A DNA stretch of 46,034 nt, taken from NCBI RefSeq assembly GCF_007713735.2, contig NZ_VMNW02000076.1:1-46034 (forward strand), in the 5' to 3' direction. Source of the stretch: Amycolatopsis acidicola. Its GTDB lineage: Bacteria > Actinomycetota > Actinomycetes > Mycobacteriales > Pseudonocardiaceae. Shown piece after piece: positions 1-7,275 of the stretch. The position numbers and the translations under genes were made by a program. Under the pieces are notes generated by a model that had not been told where the DNA came from, did not search any database, and saw only the letters and a program-made list of their open reading frames with translations. Position 1 is the first letter of the stretch. Every line of letters begins with the position of its first letter.

Positions 1-83
1 GCCCGGCATGGCCTGGCCCGGCAAGCCCGGCACAGCCTTCCCCGTCACGGCCCTCCCCAGCACGACCCAACCCAACCCGGCAC

Positions 84-117
84 AGCCCGGTGCGTCGCCG
101 GACGCGCCGGGCTCTTT
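84..117 (+). terminator. Strong GC hairpin, probable transcription terminator
   Basis: Bases 84-96 pair with 101-113 over 13 bp, with one G-T wobble, around a GCCG loop. A short CTTT tract follows. It probably ends a transcript entering from the left. Bases 1-83 upstream contain several degenerate copies of a CCCGGCA-like unit and no convincing gene. Confidence 0.6.
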
Positions 118-150
118 GCCGTTCGTGTCTCCCTCCACCCGGGCCAACAC

Positions 151-166
151 TTGACATCGGTATCAA
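151..166. promoter_or_regulatory. Degenerate TetR-type operator and possible -35 of the adh operon
   Basis: TTGACATCGGTATCAA matches the island palindrome TTGAC-N6-GTCAA except for one base in the right arm, and is preceded by ACAC as at 8301. TTGACA here could be a -35 box, with TATGGT about 19 bp further on as a weak -10. It lies about 300 bp ahead of the alcohol dehydrogenase gene. Confidence 0.45.
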
Positions 167-256
167 TAGATCGGTTATGGTGAGCAAGTAACGAGCCCTG
201 GTGCTCGATCGAAAACCTTCAATAGCTTCAAGAACAGGAAGCCTCGAACTCGCAAG

Positions 257-272
257 TTGACTCGTATGTCAA
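257..272. promoter_or_regulatory. TetR-type operator TTGAC-N6-GTCAA (copy 1)
   Basis: TTGACTCGTATGTCAA is a perfect 5-bp-arm palindrome with a 6-bp spacer. The same arms recur at 4670, 8197 and 8305. It lies upstream of the first catabolic operon, so a local TetR regulator probably controls that operon from here. Confidence 0.65.
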
Positions 273-315
273 CTGTGTCGCCGCATCAGCAGGTGCGTCA
301 CGAAGGAGTACGACG

Positions 316-375
316 ATGTACGACGCGTGTTTCCCGCTGTCCTCGACCGAAAATGCCGTCCGGAGCCGGTCTTGA
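316..375 (+). CDS. Possible 19-residue leader peptide
   Basis: ATG 316 has a good ribosome-binding site (AAGGAG at 303-308, 7 bases away) and opens a 19-codon frame reading MYDACFPLSSTENAVRSRS. Its stop overlaps a TTG that opens the next short frame (372-467), which ends 3 bases before the alcohol dehydrogenase ATG. The arrangement suggests a translated, coupled leader. It could equally be the frameshifted start of a lost gene. No family is recognised. Confidence 0.3.
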   Translation: MYDACFPLSSTENAVRSRS

Positions 376-467
376 GTGCGCCGGCCGGGAAGGGGCTCCT
401 CGTCACCGCCGGTCTGCCGGATTCCCCCTTCGAGTCCCTGACCGCCTCCGGCGCCGGGGAGCGGTGA
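372..467 (+). CDS. Possible 31-residue ORF coupled to the alcohol dehydrogenase gene
   Basis: This frame can begin at TTG 372, overlapping the stop of the 19-residue ORF, or further up at GTG 327. It ends at TGA 465-467, in the same frame as the alcohol dehydrogenase and one codon before its ATG. The peptide is Gly/Ala/Pro-rich (for example SAPAGKGLLVTAGLPDSP). It may be a coupling ORF, or the N-terminal piece of a gene split by a -1 frameshift near 370. Function unknown. Confidence 0.22.
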   Translation: MSAPAGKGLLVTAGLPDSPFESLTASGAGER

Positions 468-470
468 GCC

Positions 471-1406
471 ATGCGTGCGGTCCGGATCGCCGACCACGCC
501 GTAACCGTCCGGCAGGTTCCGGACCCCGTCGCGGTACCGGGAAAAACCGTCCGTGTGCGGGTTCGCTCCGCCGGGATCTGCGGCAGCGATCTGGGGTTTC
601 TAGCGCAGGGCGCGCTTTCCGTGACCCCGGGGCACGAGGTCGCCGGGCTGACCGATGAAGGCAGGCCGGTGGCCGTGCGGCCCGATCACCCGTGCGCCGT
701 CTGCGGGATGTGCCAAGCCGGCCGGTCCAATCTGTGTCCCCGCGCGATGACCCGGTTCACCGGCATGGCGGAACTCGACGGCGGGTTCGCGGACGAGGTC
801 CTTGCGGCGCCGAAGAACCTCCACCCGCTGCCTGACGGGTTGCCGCTGGAATCCGGTGCGCTGGGCGAACCCGCCGCGGTCGCCACCCACGCGTTGAGCA
901 GGATGGGCGCCCCGCCCGGGGCCGAGGTGGCGGTGATCGGCGCGGGCGCCATCGGGCTGACGGCGGCGGCGATGCTCGCGAAGACCCACCGGGTGCGGCT
1001 CGTGGCACGGCACGAGCACCAGTTCCGTGCGGCCGAGGCCATCGGGGTCCGCACGGCCACCGCCGCGGGCGACGCGGACGCGGTGCTCGACGCCGCGGGA
1101 TCCCAGTCCTCCTTGGCGGCCGCGCTCGACGCCGTCCGTCCGGGTGGGACGGTCGTCAGCCTGGGTTCCGCGAGCTGGGCGCCGAAACTCTCGACGGCCG
1201 CGGTGTTCAAGGAAGTGAACCTCCGGCTCGCGCTGATCTACACCCCGGAGGAATTCCAGGCCGGTCTCGAGTTCGTCGCGCGTCGCGCGGATCTCCAGCA
1301 CGCGTTGGTGACACACCGGTTCGCGCTGGCGGACGCCGCCGGGGCCTTCGCTCTCGCGGCGGATCGCGGGCCCACGGGCGCGATCAAGGTACTCATCCAC
1401 CCCTGA
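471..1406 (+). CDS. Zinc-dependent alcohol dehydrogenase (MDR family)
   Basis: A medium-chain NAD(P)-dependent dehydrogenase that would oxidise an alcohol to an aldehyde or ketone. The catalytic zinc region is seen in CGSD (Cys37) and GHE (His55-Glu56). The structural zinc cysteines are C75, C78, C81 and C89. A Rossmann motif GAGAIG lies near residue 155. At 311 residues it is shorter than the usual 340-350, with the reduction in the C-terminal half. It is the first gene of a run continued by SDR, ALDH and SDR genes, which suggests stepwise oxidation of one substrate. The start follows GGGGAG by about 9 bases. Confidence 0.85.
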   Translation: MRAVRIADHAVTVRQVPDPVAVPGKTVRVRVRSAGICGSDLGFLAQGALSVTPGHEVAGLTDEGRPVAVRPDHPCAVCGMCQAGRSNLCPRAMTRFTGMAELDGGFADEVLAAPKNLHPLPDGLPLESGALGEPAAVATHALSRMGAPPGAEVAVIGAGAIGLTAAAMLAKTHRVRLVARHEHQFRAAEAIGVRTATAAGDADAVLDAAGSQSSLAAALDAVRPGGTVVSLGSASWAPKLSTAAVFKEVNLRLALIYTPEEFQAGLEFVARRADLQHALVTHRFALADAAGAFALAADRGPTGAIKVLIHP

Positions 1407-1435
1407 AACGGGCGCAACGGAAGGGAGAACACCCC

Positions 1436-2284
1436 ATGGCCGGTCGGGTCGAGGGCAAGGTCGCGTTCATCACCGGCGCGGCGCGCGGGCAAGGGCGGTC
1501 GCACGCCCGCCGGCTCGCGGAGGAGGGCGCGGACATCATCGCGGTCGACATCGCGTCCCCGGAACTGGAGACGGTCGACTACGAGATGGGCAGCGCCCAG
1601 GAGCTGGCGGAGACCGCGCGCCAGGTCGAAGCGCTCGGCCGGAAGGCCGTCACCGCGGTCGCCGACGTCCGCAGCCAGGAGCAGCTCGACGCGGCCGTCG
1701 CCAAGGGCCTGGACGCGCTGGGGCGGATCGACATCGTCTGCGCGAACGCGGGCGTGCTCTCGATGGCGCCCACGTGGGAGATGACGGAGTCGCGCTGGCA
1801 GACGACGCTGGACATCAACCTGACCGGGGTCTGGCACACCTGCAAGGCGGTGGCGCCCGCGATGATCGAAGCGGGCAACGGCGGGTCCATCGTGATCACG
1901 AGCTCGATGGCCTACCACCAGGGCGTGCCGAACATCGCCAACTACGTCGCGGCCAAACACGGCGCGGTGGGCCTGATGCGATCACTGGCCAACGAGCTGG
2001 GCCCGCACCTGATCCGGGTGAACTCGGTGGCGCCGACGAACGTGAACACCAAGCTGCTGCTGAACGAGTCCGTGATGCGGGTGTTCAACCCGGACAAGGA
2101 CGAACCCACCGCGGCGGACATGGCCGAGGCGTACCGGCCGCTGCACATCCTCCCGCTGGCCTGGGTCGAGCCGGTCGACATCAGCAACGCCGTGCTGTAC
2201 CTGGCTTCCGACGAAGGGCGGTACGTGACCGGCACCGTGCTGTCGGTCGACCTCGGCCTGCTGGCGAAGTTCGGCATGAACTGA
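1436..2284 (+). CDS. Mycofactocin-type SDR oxidoreductase (carveol dehydrogenase-like), copy 1
   Basis: A short-chain dehydrogenase whose N-terminus VEGKVAFITGAARGQGRSHA is typical of the SDR subfamily linked to the redox cofactor mycofactocin, to which carveol dehydrogenases belong. The cofactor loop TGAARGQG is at residues 13-20, the NAG motif follows DIVCA, and the catalytic pair is in NYVAAKHG. In this subfamily the nicotinamide is held tightly and re-oxidised through mycofactocin; that is family knowledge, not visible here. The product is 282 residues, of normal length. It sits 29 bases after the MDR gene behind GGAAGGGAG. Confidence 0.88.
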   Translation: MAGRVEGKVAFITGAARGQGRSHARRLAEEGADIIAVDIASPELETVDYEMGSAQELAETARQVEALGRKAVTAVADVRSQEQLDAAVAKGLDALGRIDIVCANAGVLSMAPTWEMTESRWQTTLDINLTGVWHTCKAVAPAMIEAGNGGSIVITSSMAYHQGVPNIANYVAAKHGAVGLMRSLANELGPHLIRVNSVAPTNVNTKLLLNESVMRVFNPDKDEPTAADMAEAYRPLHILPLAWVEPVDISNAVLYLASDEGRYVTGTVLSVDLGLLAKFGMN

Positions 2285-2324
2285 AAAGTCCATTGTGGAC
2301 GGCAGAGACGAGGAGGCTCCGAAA

Positions 2325-3773
2325 ATGGCCATCGCCCCTGGCGAGCGCACGGAACACATCATCGGCGGACGGCCGGTGGAATCACACGGGCAGGACCGGT
2401 TCGAGGTTGTCAACCCGGCCACCGAGGAGGTGATCGGTTCGGTCCCGGCCGGTGACGCCGCGGACGTGGACGCCGCCGTCGAAACGGCCCGCCGCGCGTT
2501 TCACGAGAGCGGCTGGCCCAGCACGCCGGTGAAGGAGCGCGCGGCGATCCTGCGCGCGATCGCCGACGGTTTCGAACGGCACGCCGACGAGATGAAGAAC
2601 ACGATCATCGAGGAGAACGGCAGCGTCGTCCCCATCGCGGAATGGGGGAACGTCAAGGTTCCGGCCGCGCTGTACCGCTACTACGCCGATCTGCTGGAGA
2701 ACACCGAACTCGAGGAACAGCGCGTGTGGAACGGCGCGCGGACGGTCGTGCGGCAGGAGCCGGTCGGGGTCTGCGGTCTCGTCACGGCGTGGAACGTGCC
2801 GCAGGGGATCTACGTGGAGAAGGTCGGTCCCGCGATCGCCACCGGGTGCACCGCGGTCCTCAAGCCCGCGCCCGAAACCCCCTACGACGCCTACCTGTTC
2901 ATGGACATCCTGAAAGAGGCCGGCGTGCCGGACGGCGTCGTCAACGTCGTGTTCGGCGGCGCGGACACCGGTGCCGCGCTGGTGGGGCACCGCGACATCG
3001 ACAAGGTCAGCTTCACCGGCTCCCCGGGTGCCGGCCGGGCCATCGCCCGCGCCTGCGCGGAGAACCTCACCCCGAACACGCTGGAGCTGGGCGGAAAATC
3101 GGCCGCGATCCTGCTGGACGACTTCGACCTCGAGACGTTCCTGCCGTGGATCGGCGGATACTGCATCGCCCACAGTGGACAGATCTGCTCGCTGATGACC
3201 CGGCTGGTCGTGCCCCGCTCGCGGTACCGGGAGACCCTCGACGCCGTCGCGGACACCATGCGGGCGATGAAGGTCGGCGACCCGGCGGATCCGGCCACCG
3301 AAATCGGCCCCGTCGTGGCCGGGCGCCAGCGGGACCGCGTGGAGGGCTACATCCGGTCCGGGGTGGACGAAGGCGCGCGCCTGGTGACCGGTGGCGGCAG
3401 GCCGAAGGGGATGGACCGGGGTTTCTTCGTCGAGCCGACGCTGTTCGCCGACGTCTCCGGCGACATGACCATCGCCCGTGACGAGATCTTCGGCCCCGTG
3501 CTGGTCGCGATCCCTTACGACGACGAGGAAGACGCCGTCCGGATCGCCAACGACTCGCGGTACGGCCTCGGCGGCGCGGTGTTCGGCGCCGACGTGGAGC
3601 ACGCGACCGCGGTCGCCGGCCGCGTCGAGACCGGCACGATCGGCGTCAACTACTACCAGCAGCACTTCAACGCGCCGTTCGGCGGGGTCAAGGACAGCGG
3701 GTACGGCCGGGAACTGGGCCCGGAAGGCTATGCGGCGTACCTGAAGTCGCGGTCGATCTACCTGGCGTCCTGA
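2325..3773 (+). CDS. NAD(P)-dependent aldehyde dehydrogenase
   Basis: Converts an aldehyde to its carboxylic acid. The catalytic cysteine is C288 (GQICS) and the general base is E254 (LELGGKSA). The WNVPQG and KPAPETP segments of the cofactor pocket are present. From ATG 2325 it has 482 residues, normal for the family. An in-frame GTG at 2295 is possible, but AGGAGG at 2311-2316 sits 8 bases before ATG 2325, so I prefer the latter. It lies between two mycofactocin-type SDR genes, so alcohol to aldehyde to acid is the likely sequence. Confidence 0.92.
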   Translation: MAIAPGERTEHIIGGRPVESHGQDRFEVVNPATEEVIGSVPAGDAADVDAAVETARRAFHESGWPSTPVKERAAILRAIADGFERHADEMKNTIIEENGSVVPIAEWGNVKVPAALYRYYADLLENTELEEQRVWNGARTVVRQEPVGVCGLVTAWNVPQGIYVEKVGPAIATGCTAVLKPAPETPYDAYLFMDILKEAGVPDGVVNVVFGGADTGAALVGHRDIDKVSFTGSPGAGRAIARACAENLTPNTLELGGKSAAILLDDFDLETFLPWIGGYCIAHSGQICSLMTRLVVPRSRYRETLDAVADTMRAMKVGDPADPATEIGPVVAGRQRDRVEGYIRSGVDEGARLVTGGGRPKGMDRGFFVEPTLFADVSGDMTIARDEIFGPVLVAIPYDDEEDAVRIANDSRYGLGGAVFGADVEHATAVAGRVETGTIGVNYYQQHFNAPFGGVKDSGYGRELGPEGYAAYLKSRSIYLAS

Positions 3774-3810
3774 ACGGGAAGACGGAAACCACAACGGAAG
3801 GAGCGGGCAC

Positions 3811-4647
3811 ATGACCGGCAGGGTCGAGGGCAAGGTCGCGTTCATCACCGGTGCCGCGAGGGGACAGGGGCGGGCACACGCGGTGCGCCTGGCCAGGGAG
3901 GGCGCCGACATCATCGCGGTCGACGCCTGCACCGACGTCGAGACCGTCCCCTACGCGATGGCCGGAGCGGAGGATCTCGCCGAAACCGTGCGGCTGGTGG
4001 AAAAAGAGGGGCGGAAGATCGTCTCGAAGGTCGCCGACGTCCGCGACCAGGCGAGCCTCGACGCCGCGGTCTCGGCCGGGGTGGCCGAGTTCGGCCGCCT
4101 CGACATCGTCTGCGCGAACGCGGGCGTGCTGTCGCTGGAATCGGCGTGGGAGATGTCCGAGGAGCAGTGGCTCACCACCATCGACATCAACCTCAACGGG
4201 GTCTGGCGGACGACGAAGGCCGCGATCCCCGCCATGATCGAGGCGGGCAACGGTGGTTCCATCATCCTGACCAGCTCGACGGCGTACCAGAAGGGCGTCC
4301 CGCACATCGCGAACTACGTCGCGGCCAAACACGGCGTCGCCGGTCTCATGAAGACACTGGCGAACGAGCTGGGGCAGCACTGGATCCGGGTCAACTCGGT
4401 CGCGCCGACGAACGTGGCGACCCCGCTGATCCTCAACGACGCGCTGATGTCGACGTTCGTCCCGGACGTGGAGAACCCGACGGAGGACGACGCGGCGCGC
4501 GTACTGACGCCGTTCCACATCCTGCCGGAGCCGTGGCAGCAGCCCTCGGACGTGAGCAACGCCGTGCTGTTCCTGGCCTCCGACGAGGCGAAGAACATCA
4601 CCGGTACCGTACTTCAGGTGGACCTCGGTTTCCTGGCCAAGTACTGA
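3811..4647 (+). CDS. Mycofactocin-type SDR oxidoreductase, copy 2
   Basis: A 278-residue paralogue of the SDR at 1436, with the same VEGKVAFITGAARGQGR start, the same NAG segment (DIVCANAGVLSLES) and the same active-site stretch NYVAAKHG. The copies differ mainly around residues 40-60 and 205-235, where substrate contacts usually lie, so they may act on different intermediates or stereoisomers. The start follows GGAAGGAG. It ends the plus-strand operon; the palindrome at 4661-4694 follows 13 bases later. Confidence 0.88.
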   Translation: MTGRVEGKVAFITGAARGQGRAHAVRLAREGADIIAVDACTDVETVPYAMAGAEDLAETVRLVEKEGRKIVSKVADVRDQASLDAAVSAGVAEFGRLDIVCANAGVLSLESAWEMSEEQWLTTIDINLNGVWRTTKAAIPAMIEAGNGGSIILTSSTAYQKGVPHIANYVAAKHGVAGLMKTLANELGQHWIRVNSVAPTNVATPLILNDALMSTFVPDVENPTEDDAARVLTPFHILPEPWQQPSDVSNAVLFLASDEAKNITGTVLQVDLGFLAKY

Positions 4648-4660
4648 GAAACGCGCGGAT

Positions 4661-4694
4661 CCGCCCGACTTGACGAGAGTGTCAAGTCGGGCGG
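4661..4694. promoter_or_regulatory. Extended palindrome: TetR operator copy 2 over the tetR promoter
   Basis: Perfect 14-bp arms (CCGCCCGACTTGAC and its complement) flank a 6-bp centre. The core TTGAC-N6-GTCAA is at 4670-4685. TTGACG at 4670-4675 is also a plausible -35, with GATACT at 4694-4699 as -10 (18-bp spacer), so a repressor bound here would cover the tetR promoter. The hairpin may also help end the upstream transcript, though no T-run follows. Confidence 0.7.
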
Positions 4695-4787
4695 ATACTG
4701 GCCGGGAGTACGGCTCGCCGTACGCTCTGTGCCGAGGGCGCCGCGGTGCCCGACCCGGTGCCGCGGTCGGTGAAGTGAGGAGAAACC

Positions 4788-5459
4788 ATGCCTGGGCCGA
4801 CGGAAGTCCAGCAAGCGCGCCGTGACCAGGGGCCGACCACCGGCCGTGGCGCGCAACGCAGGGAAGAGCTGTTGGCCGCGGCCCGCCGCGTGTTCGAACG
4901 CAAGGGGTTCATCGAGACCCGCGTCAGCGACATCGCCAAGGAGGCACAGGTCTCCCACGGCACCTTCTACACGTATTTCGACACCAAGGAAGCGATCTTC
5001 AAGGAGGTCGCGCACGCGGTCATCGAGTCGATGCTGGCCTCGATGGCGATCCTCATCCCCAGCGAGGACTTCCACGACCGGGTGCACGATTCGATCCGCC
5101 GGTTCGTCCAGGCCTACCGGCCGCACGCCACGATGCTCGCCCTGATGGAACAGGTCGGCACGGTCTCACCCGAACTGCGTGAACTACGGCTGGACGCGCG
5201 GGAGACGTTCGTGCGCCGGACCGAGCGCGGGATCCGCCGGATGATCGACGCCGGGCTCGCCGACGCGGACCTGGACGTCGAGTACACCGCGGAATCGCTG
5301 GGCGCCATGCTGGAATACGTCTGCTACGTGTGGTTCTCGCTGGACCGCCCCTTCGAAGAGGAACGCCTCGTAGGCGCGCTGTCGGCGATCTGGGAAAAAG
5401 CACTCCTGCCGCTGCCTGCCCGCAAGGGGACCAGGAAACGGGCGGGACGGGCGCGCTAG
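4788..5459 (+). CDS. TetR-family regulator, candidate repressor of the catabolic island
   Basis: A 223-residue TetR-type DNA-binding protein. The N-terminal helix-turn-helix spans about residues 25-70 (RREELLAAARRVFERKGF, then VSDIAKEAQVSHGTFYTYF), and the C-terminal ligand-sensing domain is variable. GAGGAG precedes ATG 4788. The gene lies directly behind an extended TTGAC-N6-GTCAA palindrome that overlaps its promoter, suggesting autoregulation. Further copies precede the adh operon and the divergent hydratase/enolase genes, so it is the best candidate to bind all of them. The neighbouring TetR at 5488 cannot be excluded. Confidence 0.85.
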   Translation: MPGPTEVQQARRDQGPTTGRGAQRREELLAAARRVFERKGFIETRVSDIAKEAQVSHGTFYTYFDTKEAIFKEVAHAVIESMLASMAILIPSEDFHDRVHDSIRRFVQAYRPHATMLALMEQVGTVSPELRELRLDARETFVRRTERGIRRMIDAGLADADLDVEYTAESLGAMLEYVCYVWFSLDRPFEEERLVGALSAIWEKALLPLPARKGTRKRAGRAR

Positions 5460-5487
5460 CGCGGGTTCCGGCAGAGGAGGGACGCTG

Positions 5488-6105
5488 GTGGCGTCACGAT
5501 CACGTGCCACGGGACGATCCGGTGGCGGCAGCCGGATCGAGGACGAAGCGCTGGTCCGGCAACGGCTTGTCGCCGCGGCGACGGAGGAGTTCGAAGAACA
5601 CGGCTACGCCCAGAGCAGCGTCGAGCGCATCGCGCGCCGGGCCGGGGCCGGCAAAGCGGAGTTCTACACCCATTTCGCCGGGAAGGACGAGCTGGCCGAA
5701 GGACTGTGGGACGTCGCGAGGGTGCGGCTGATCGGGCTTTACCGCGAGCTGACCCGGACGCGGCCGAGAGACCTGGCGGCCCTCGAGCGGTGGCTGCGCA
5801 AGACTTTCCTGTTCTACCGCCGGAACCGGCACCGGCTGCTGGCCGTGCACGAAGCGATCGCGCTGGAGCCGCGGCTCGCCGAGGTCTACTTCGAACACAC
5901 CCGGGAGGTCACCGGGATACTGGCGCCGCTGAGCAGGCCGCGGCCAGGAGACACCGGGGAAAGCCCGCACACCCGGATAGCGCTGCTGTCGATGCAGCAC
6001 GAACGGTTCTGCTTCCTCGCGTTCCTCCGCGGGATGGCGTTCGACGAGGACGAGGCCGTGCGTGCGCTCGCCCGGACGTGGTTCGAGGAGCTGGGGGAGC
6101 ACTGA
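5488..6105 (+). CDS. TetR-family regulator, second of a tandem pair
   Basis: A 205-residue TetR-type protein starting at GTG 5488 behind GAGGAGGG. The HTH core is VERIARRAGAGKAEFYTHF at about residues 46-64, preceded by a basic, Gly/Ser-rich tail. It lies 28 bases after the previous tetR and has no operator of its own, so the two are probably cotranscribed. Its ligand domain differs clearly from its neighbour's, so this is not a recent duplication. The target is unknown; it may share or modulate the TTGAC-N6-GTCAA sites. Confidence 0.82.
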   Translation: MASRSRATGRSGGGSRIEDEALVRQRLVAAATEEFEEHGYAQSSVERIARRAGAGKAEFYTHFAGKDELAEGLWDVARVRLIGLYRELTRTRPRDLAALERWLRKTFLFYRRNRHRLLAVHEAIALEPRLAEVYFEHTREVTGILAPLSRPRPGDTGESPHTRIALLSMQHERFCFLAFLRGMAFDEDEAVRALARTWFEELGEH

Positions 6106-6121
6106 GGGAAGCGGGCCTCAG
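6102..6121. terminator. Small hairpin between convergent genes
   Basis: CTGAGG at 6102-6107 pairs with CCTCAG at 6116-6121 and contains the stop codons of both convergent genes. It is short and has no T-tract, so it would be a weak bidirectional terminator at best. Confidence 0.3.
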
Positions 6122-7275
6122 CGGCGCCCGACGACGTCCCTGCCGATGATCTGCCGCATGATCTCGTTGGTACCGCCGAAGATCCGCTGGATCCGCGCGT
6201 CCTGGTAGGCGCGCGCCACCGGGTACTCCAGCATGTAGCCGTAGCCGCCGTGCAGCTGCAGGCAGCGGTCCACGACCCGGTTCTGCATCTCCGACGCCCA
6301 CAGCTTCGCCTTCGCCGCGTCCACAACGGACAGTGCGCCTTCGTTGTACGCCAGGATGGCCTGGTCCACGAACGTGCGCGTGACGTCCAGCTCGGTCGCG
6401 ATGTCGGCGAGCACGAACCGGGTGTGCTGGAAGTCGGCGATCTTCTCCCCGAAGGCCGTGCGCTCGTCGGTGTAGGCCACGGTCGACCGGAAGATCGCGT
6501 CGGCCGAGGACACCGCCTGCACCGCGATCGAGAGCCGCTCCAGCGGCAGGTGGTCCACGAGGTGACCGAACCCGCCGCCGGGCTCGCCCAGCAGGTTGTC
6601 CTCCGGGATGAACACATCCTGGAAGACCAGTTCGGCGGTGTCCTGGCCGTGGAGTCCCACCTTGTCGAGTTTGCGGCCCCGGCTGAACCCGGGCATGTCC
6701 CGTTCGGCGACCAGCAGGCTGAAGTCCCGGCTGCCGCCGCCGGGGCCCGTGCGGACGACGGTGATCACCAGATCGGACTGGATTCCGTTGGTGATGAAGG
6801 TCTTCGCCCCGTTGACGACCCAGCCACCGGCCACCTTGGCCGCGGTGGCGCGGATCCCCCGCAGATCGCTGCCGGTGCCGGGTTCGGTCATCGCGATCGC
6901 GCCGATCAGCTCGCCCGAGGCCATCCCGGGCAGCCACCGCTGTTTCTGCTCCGGGGTCGCCAGGCTGTCCAGGTACGGGATGGCGATGTCGTCCTGCAGG
7001 GAGAAGCCCGACGCCAGCGAAGTGGCGTGGACCCGGGCCAGCTCCTCCAGCACGATGGCGCGATAGCGGTAGTCGCGCCGCTGGCCGCCGCCACCGTACT
7101 GTTCCGGCGCGCTCAAGCCGAGAACGCCCTGTTTTCCCGCGGCCTGCCACACGCCGCGGTCGATGAGCCGGTCGTCCTCCCAGCGCTGGACGTGCGGCGC
7201 GACTTCGCGGCTGGCGAACTCCCGGACTACACCGCGGAACTGCTCGTGGTCGTCGGTGTAGAGGGCGCGCTTCAT
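6118..7275 (-). CDS. Acyl-CoA dehydrogenase
   Basis: A flavoprotein that introduces an alpha-beta double bond into an acyl-CoA and passes electrons to ETF. The 385 residues cover the full fold: N-terminal helical domain, FAD segment (IAMTEPGTGSD at about 127-137, TFITNG at 159-164) and C-terminal helical domain ending in RIFGGTNEIMRQIIGRDVV. The usual Glu near the C-terminus (as in IYEGT of MCAD) is Gly here. The base is therefore probably E246 in PLERLS, the isovaleryl-/long-chain-type arrangement. ATG 7275 overlaps the hydratase stop as ATGA, so the two are translationally coupled. Confidence 0.9.
   Translation of the reverse strand: MKRALYTDDHEQFRGVVREFASREVAPHVQRWEDDRLIDRGVWQAAGKQGVLGLSAPEQYGGGGQRRDYRYRAIVLEELARVHATSLASGFSLQDDIAIPYLDSLATPEQKQRWLPGMASGELIGAIAMTEPGTGSDLRGIRATAAKVAGGWVVNGAKTFITNGIQSDLVITVVRTGPGGGSRDFSLLVAERDMPGFSRGRKLDKVGLHGQDTAELVFQDVFIPEDNLLGEPGGGFGHLVDHLPLERLSIAVQAVSSADAIFRSTVAYTDERTAFGEKIADFQHTRFVLADIATELDVTRTFVDQAILAYNEGALSVVDAAKAKLWASEMQNRVVDRCLQLHGGYGYMLEYPVARAYQDARIQRIFGGTNEIMRQIIGRDVVGRR

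Noticed and set aside
1..80. CCCGGCA-like units read as a CRISPR or tandem repeat array
   Set aside because: The copies are short, irregularly spaced and degenerate; they fit biased GC-rich sequence ahead of a terminator.
257..658. 133-codon plus-strand frame overlapping the adh start
   Set aside because: Arg/Pro-rich composition and no ribosome-binding site; it is the out-of-frame shadow of the adh region in GC-rich DNA.
2382..3932. 516-codon minus-strand frame opposite the aldehyde dehydrogenase
   Set aside because: Antisense shadow of a clear ALDH; low-complexity, charged sequence with no family signature.
4661..4694. Palindrome read only as a Rho-independent terminator
   Set aside because: No T-run follows, and its core TTGAC-N6-GTCAA recurs at other promoters, so an operator explains it better; a minor terminating effect is not excluded.
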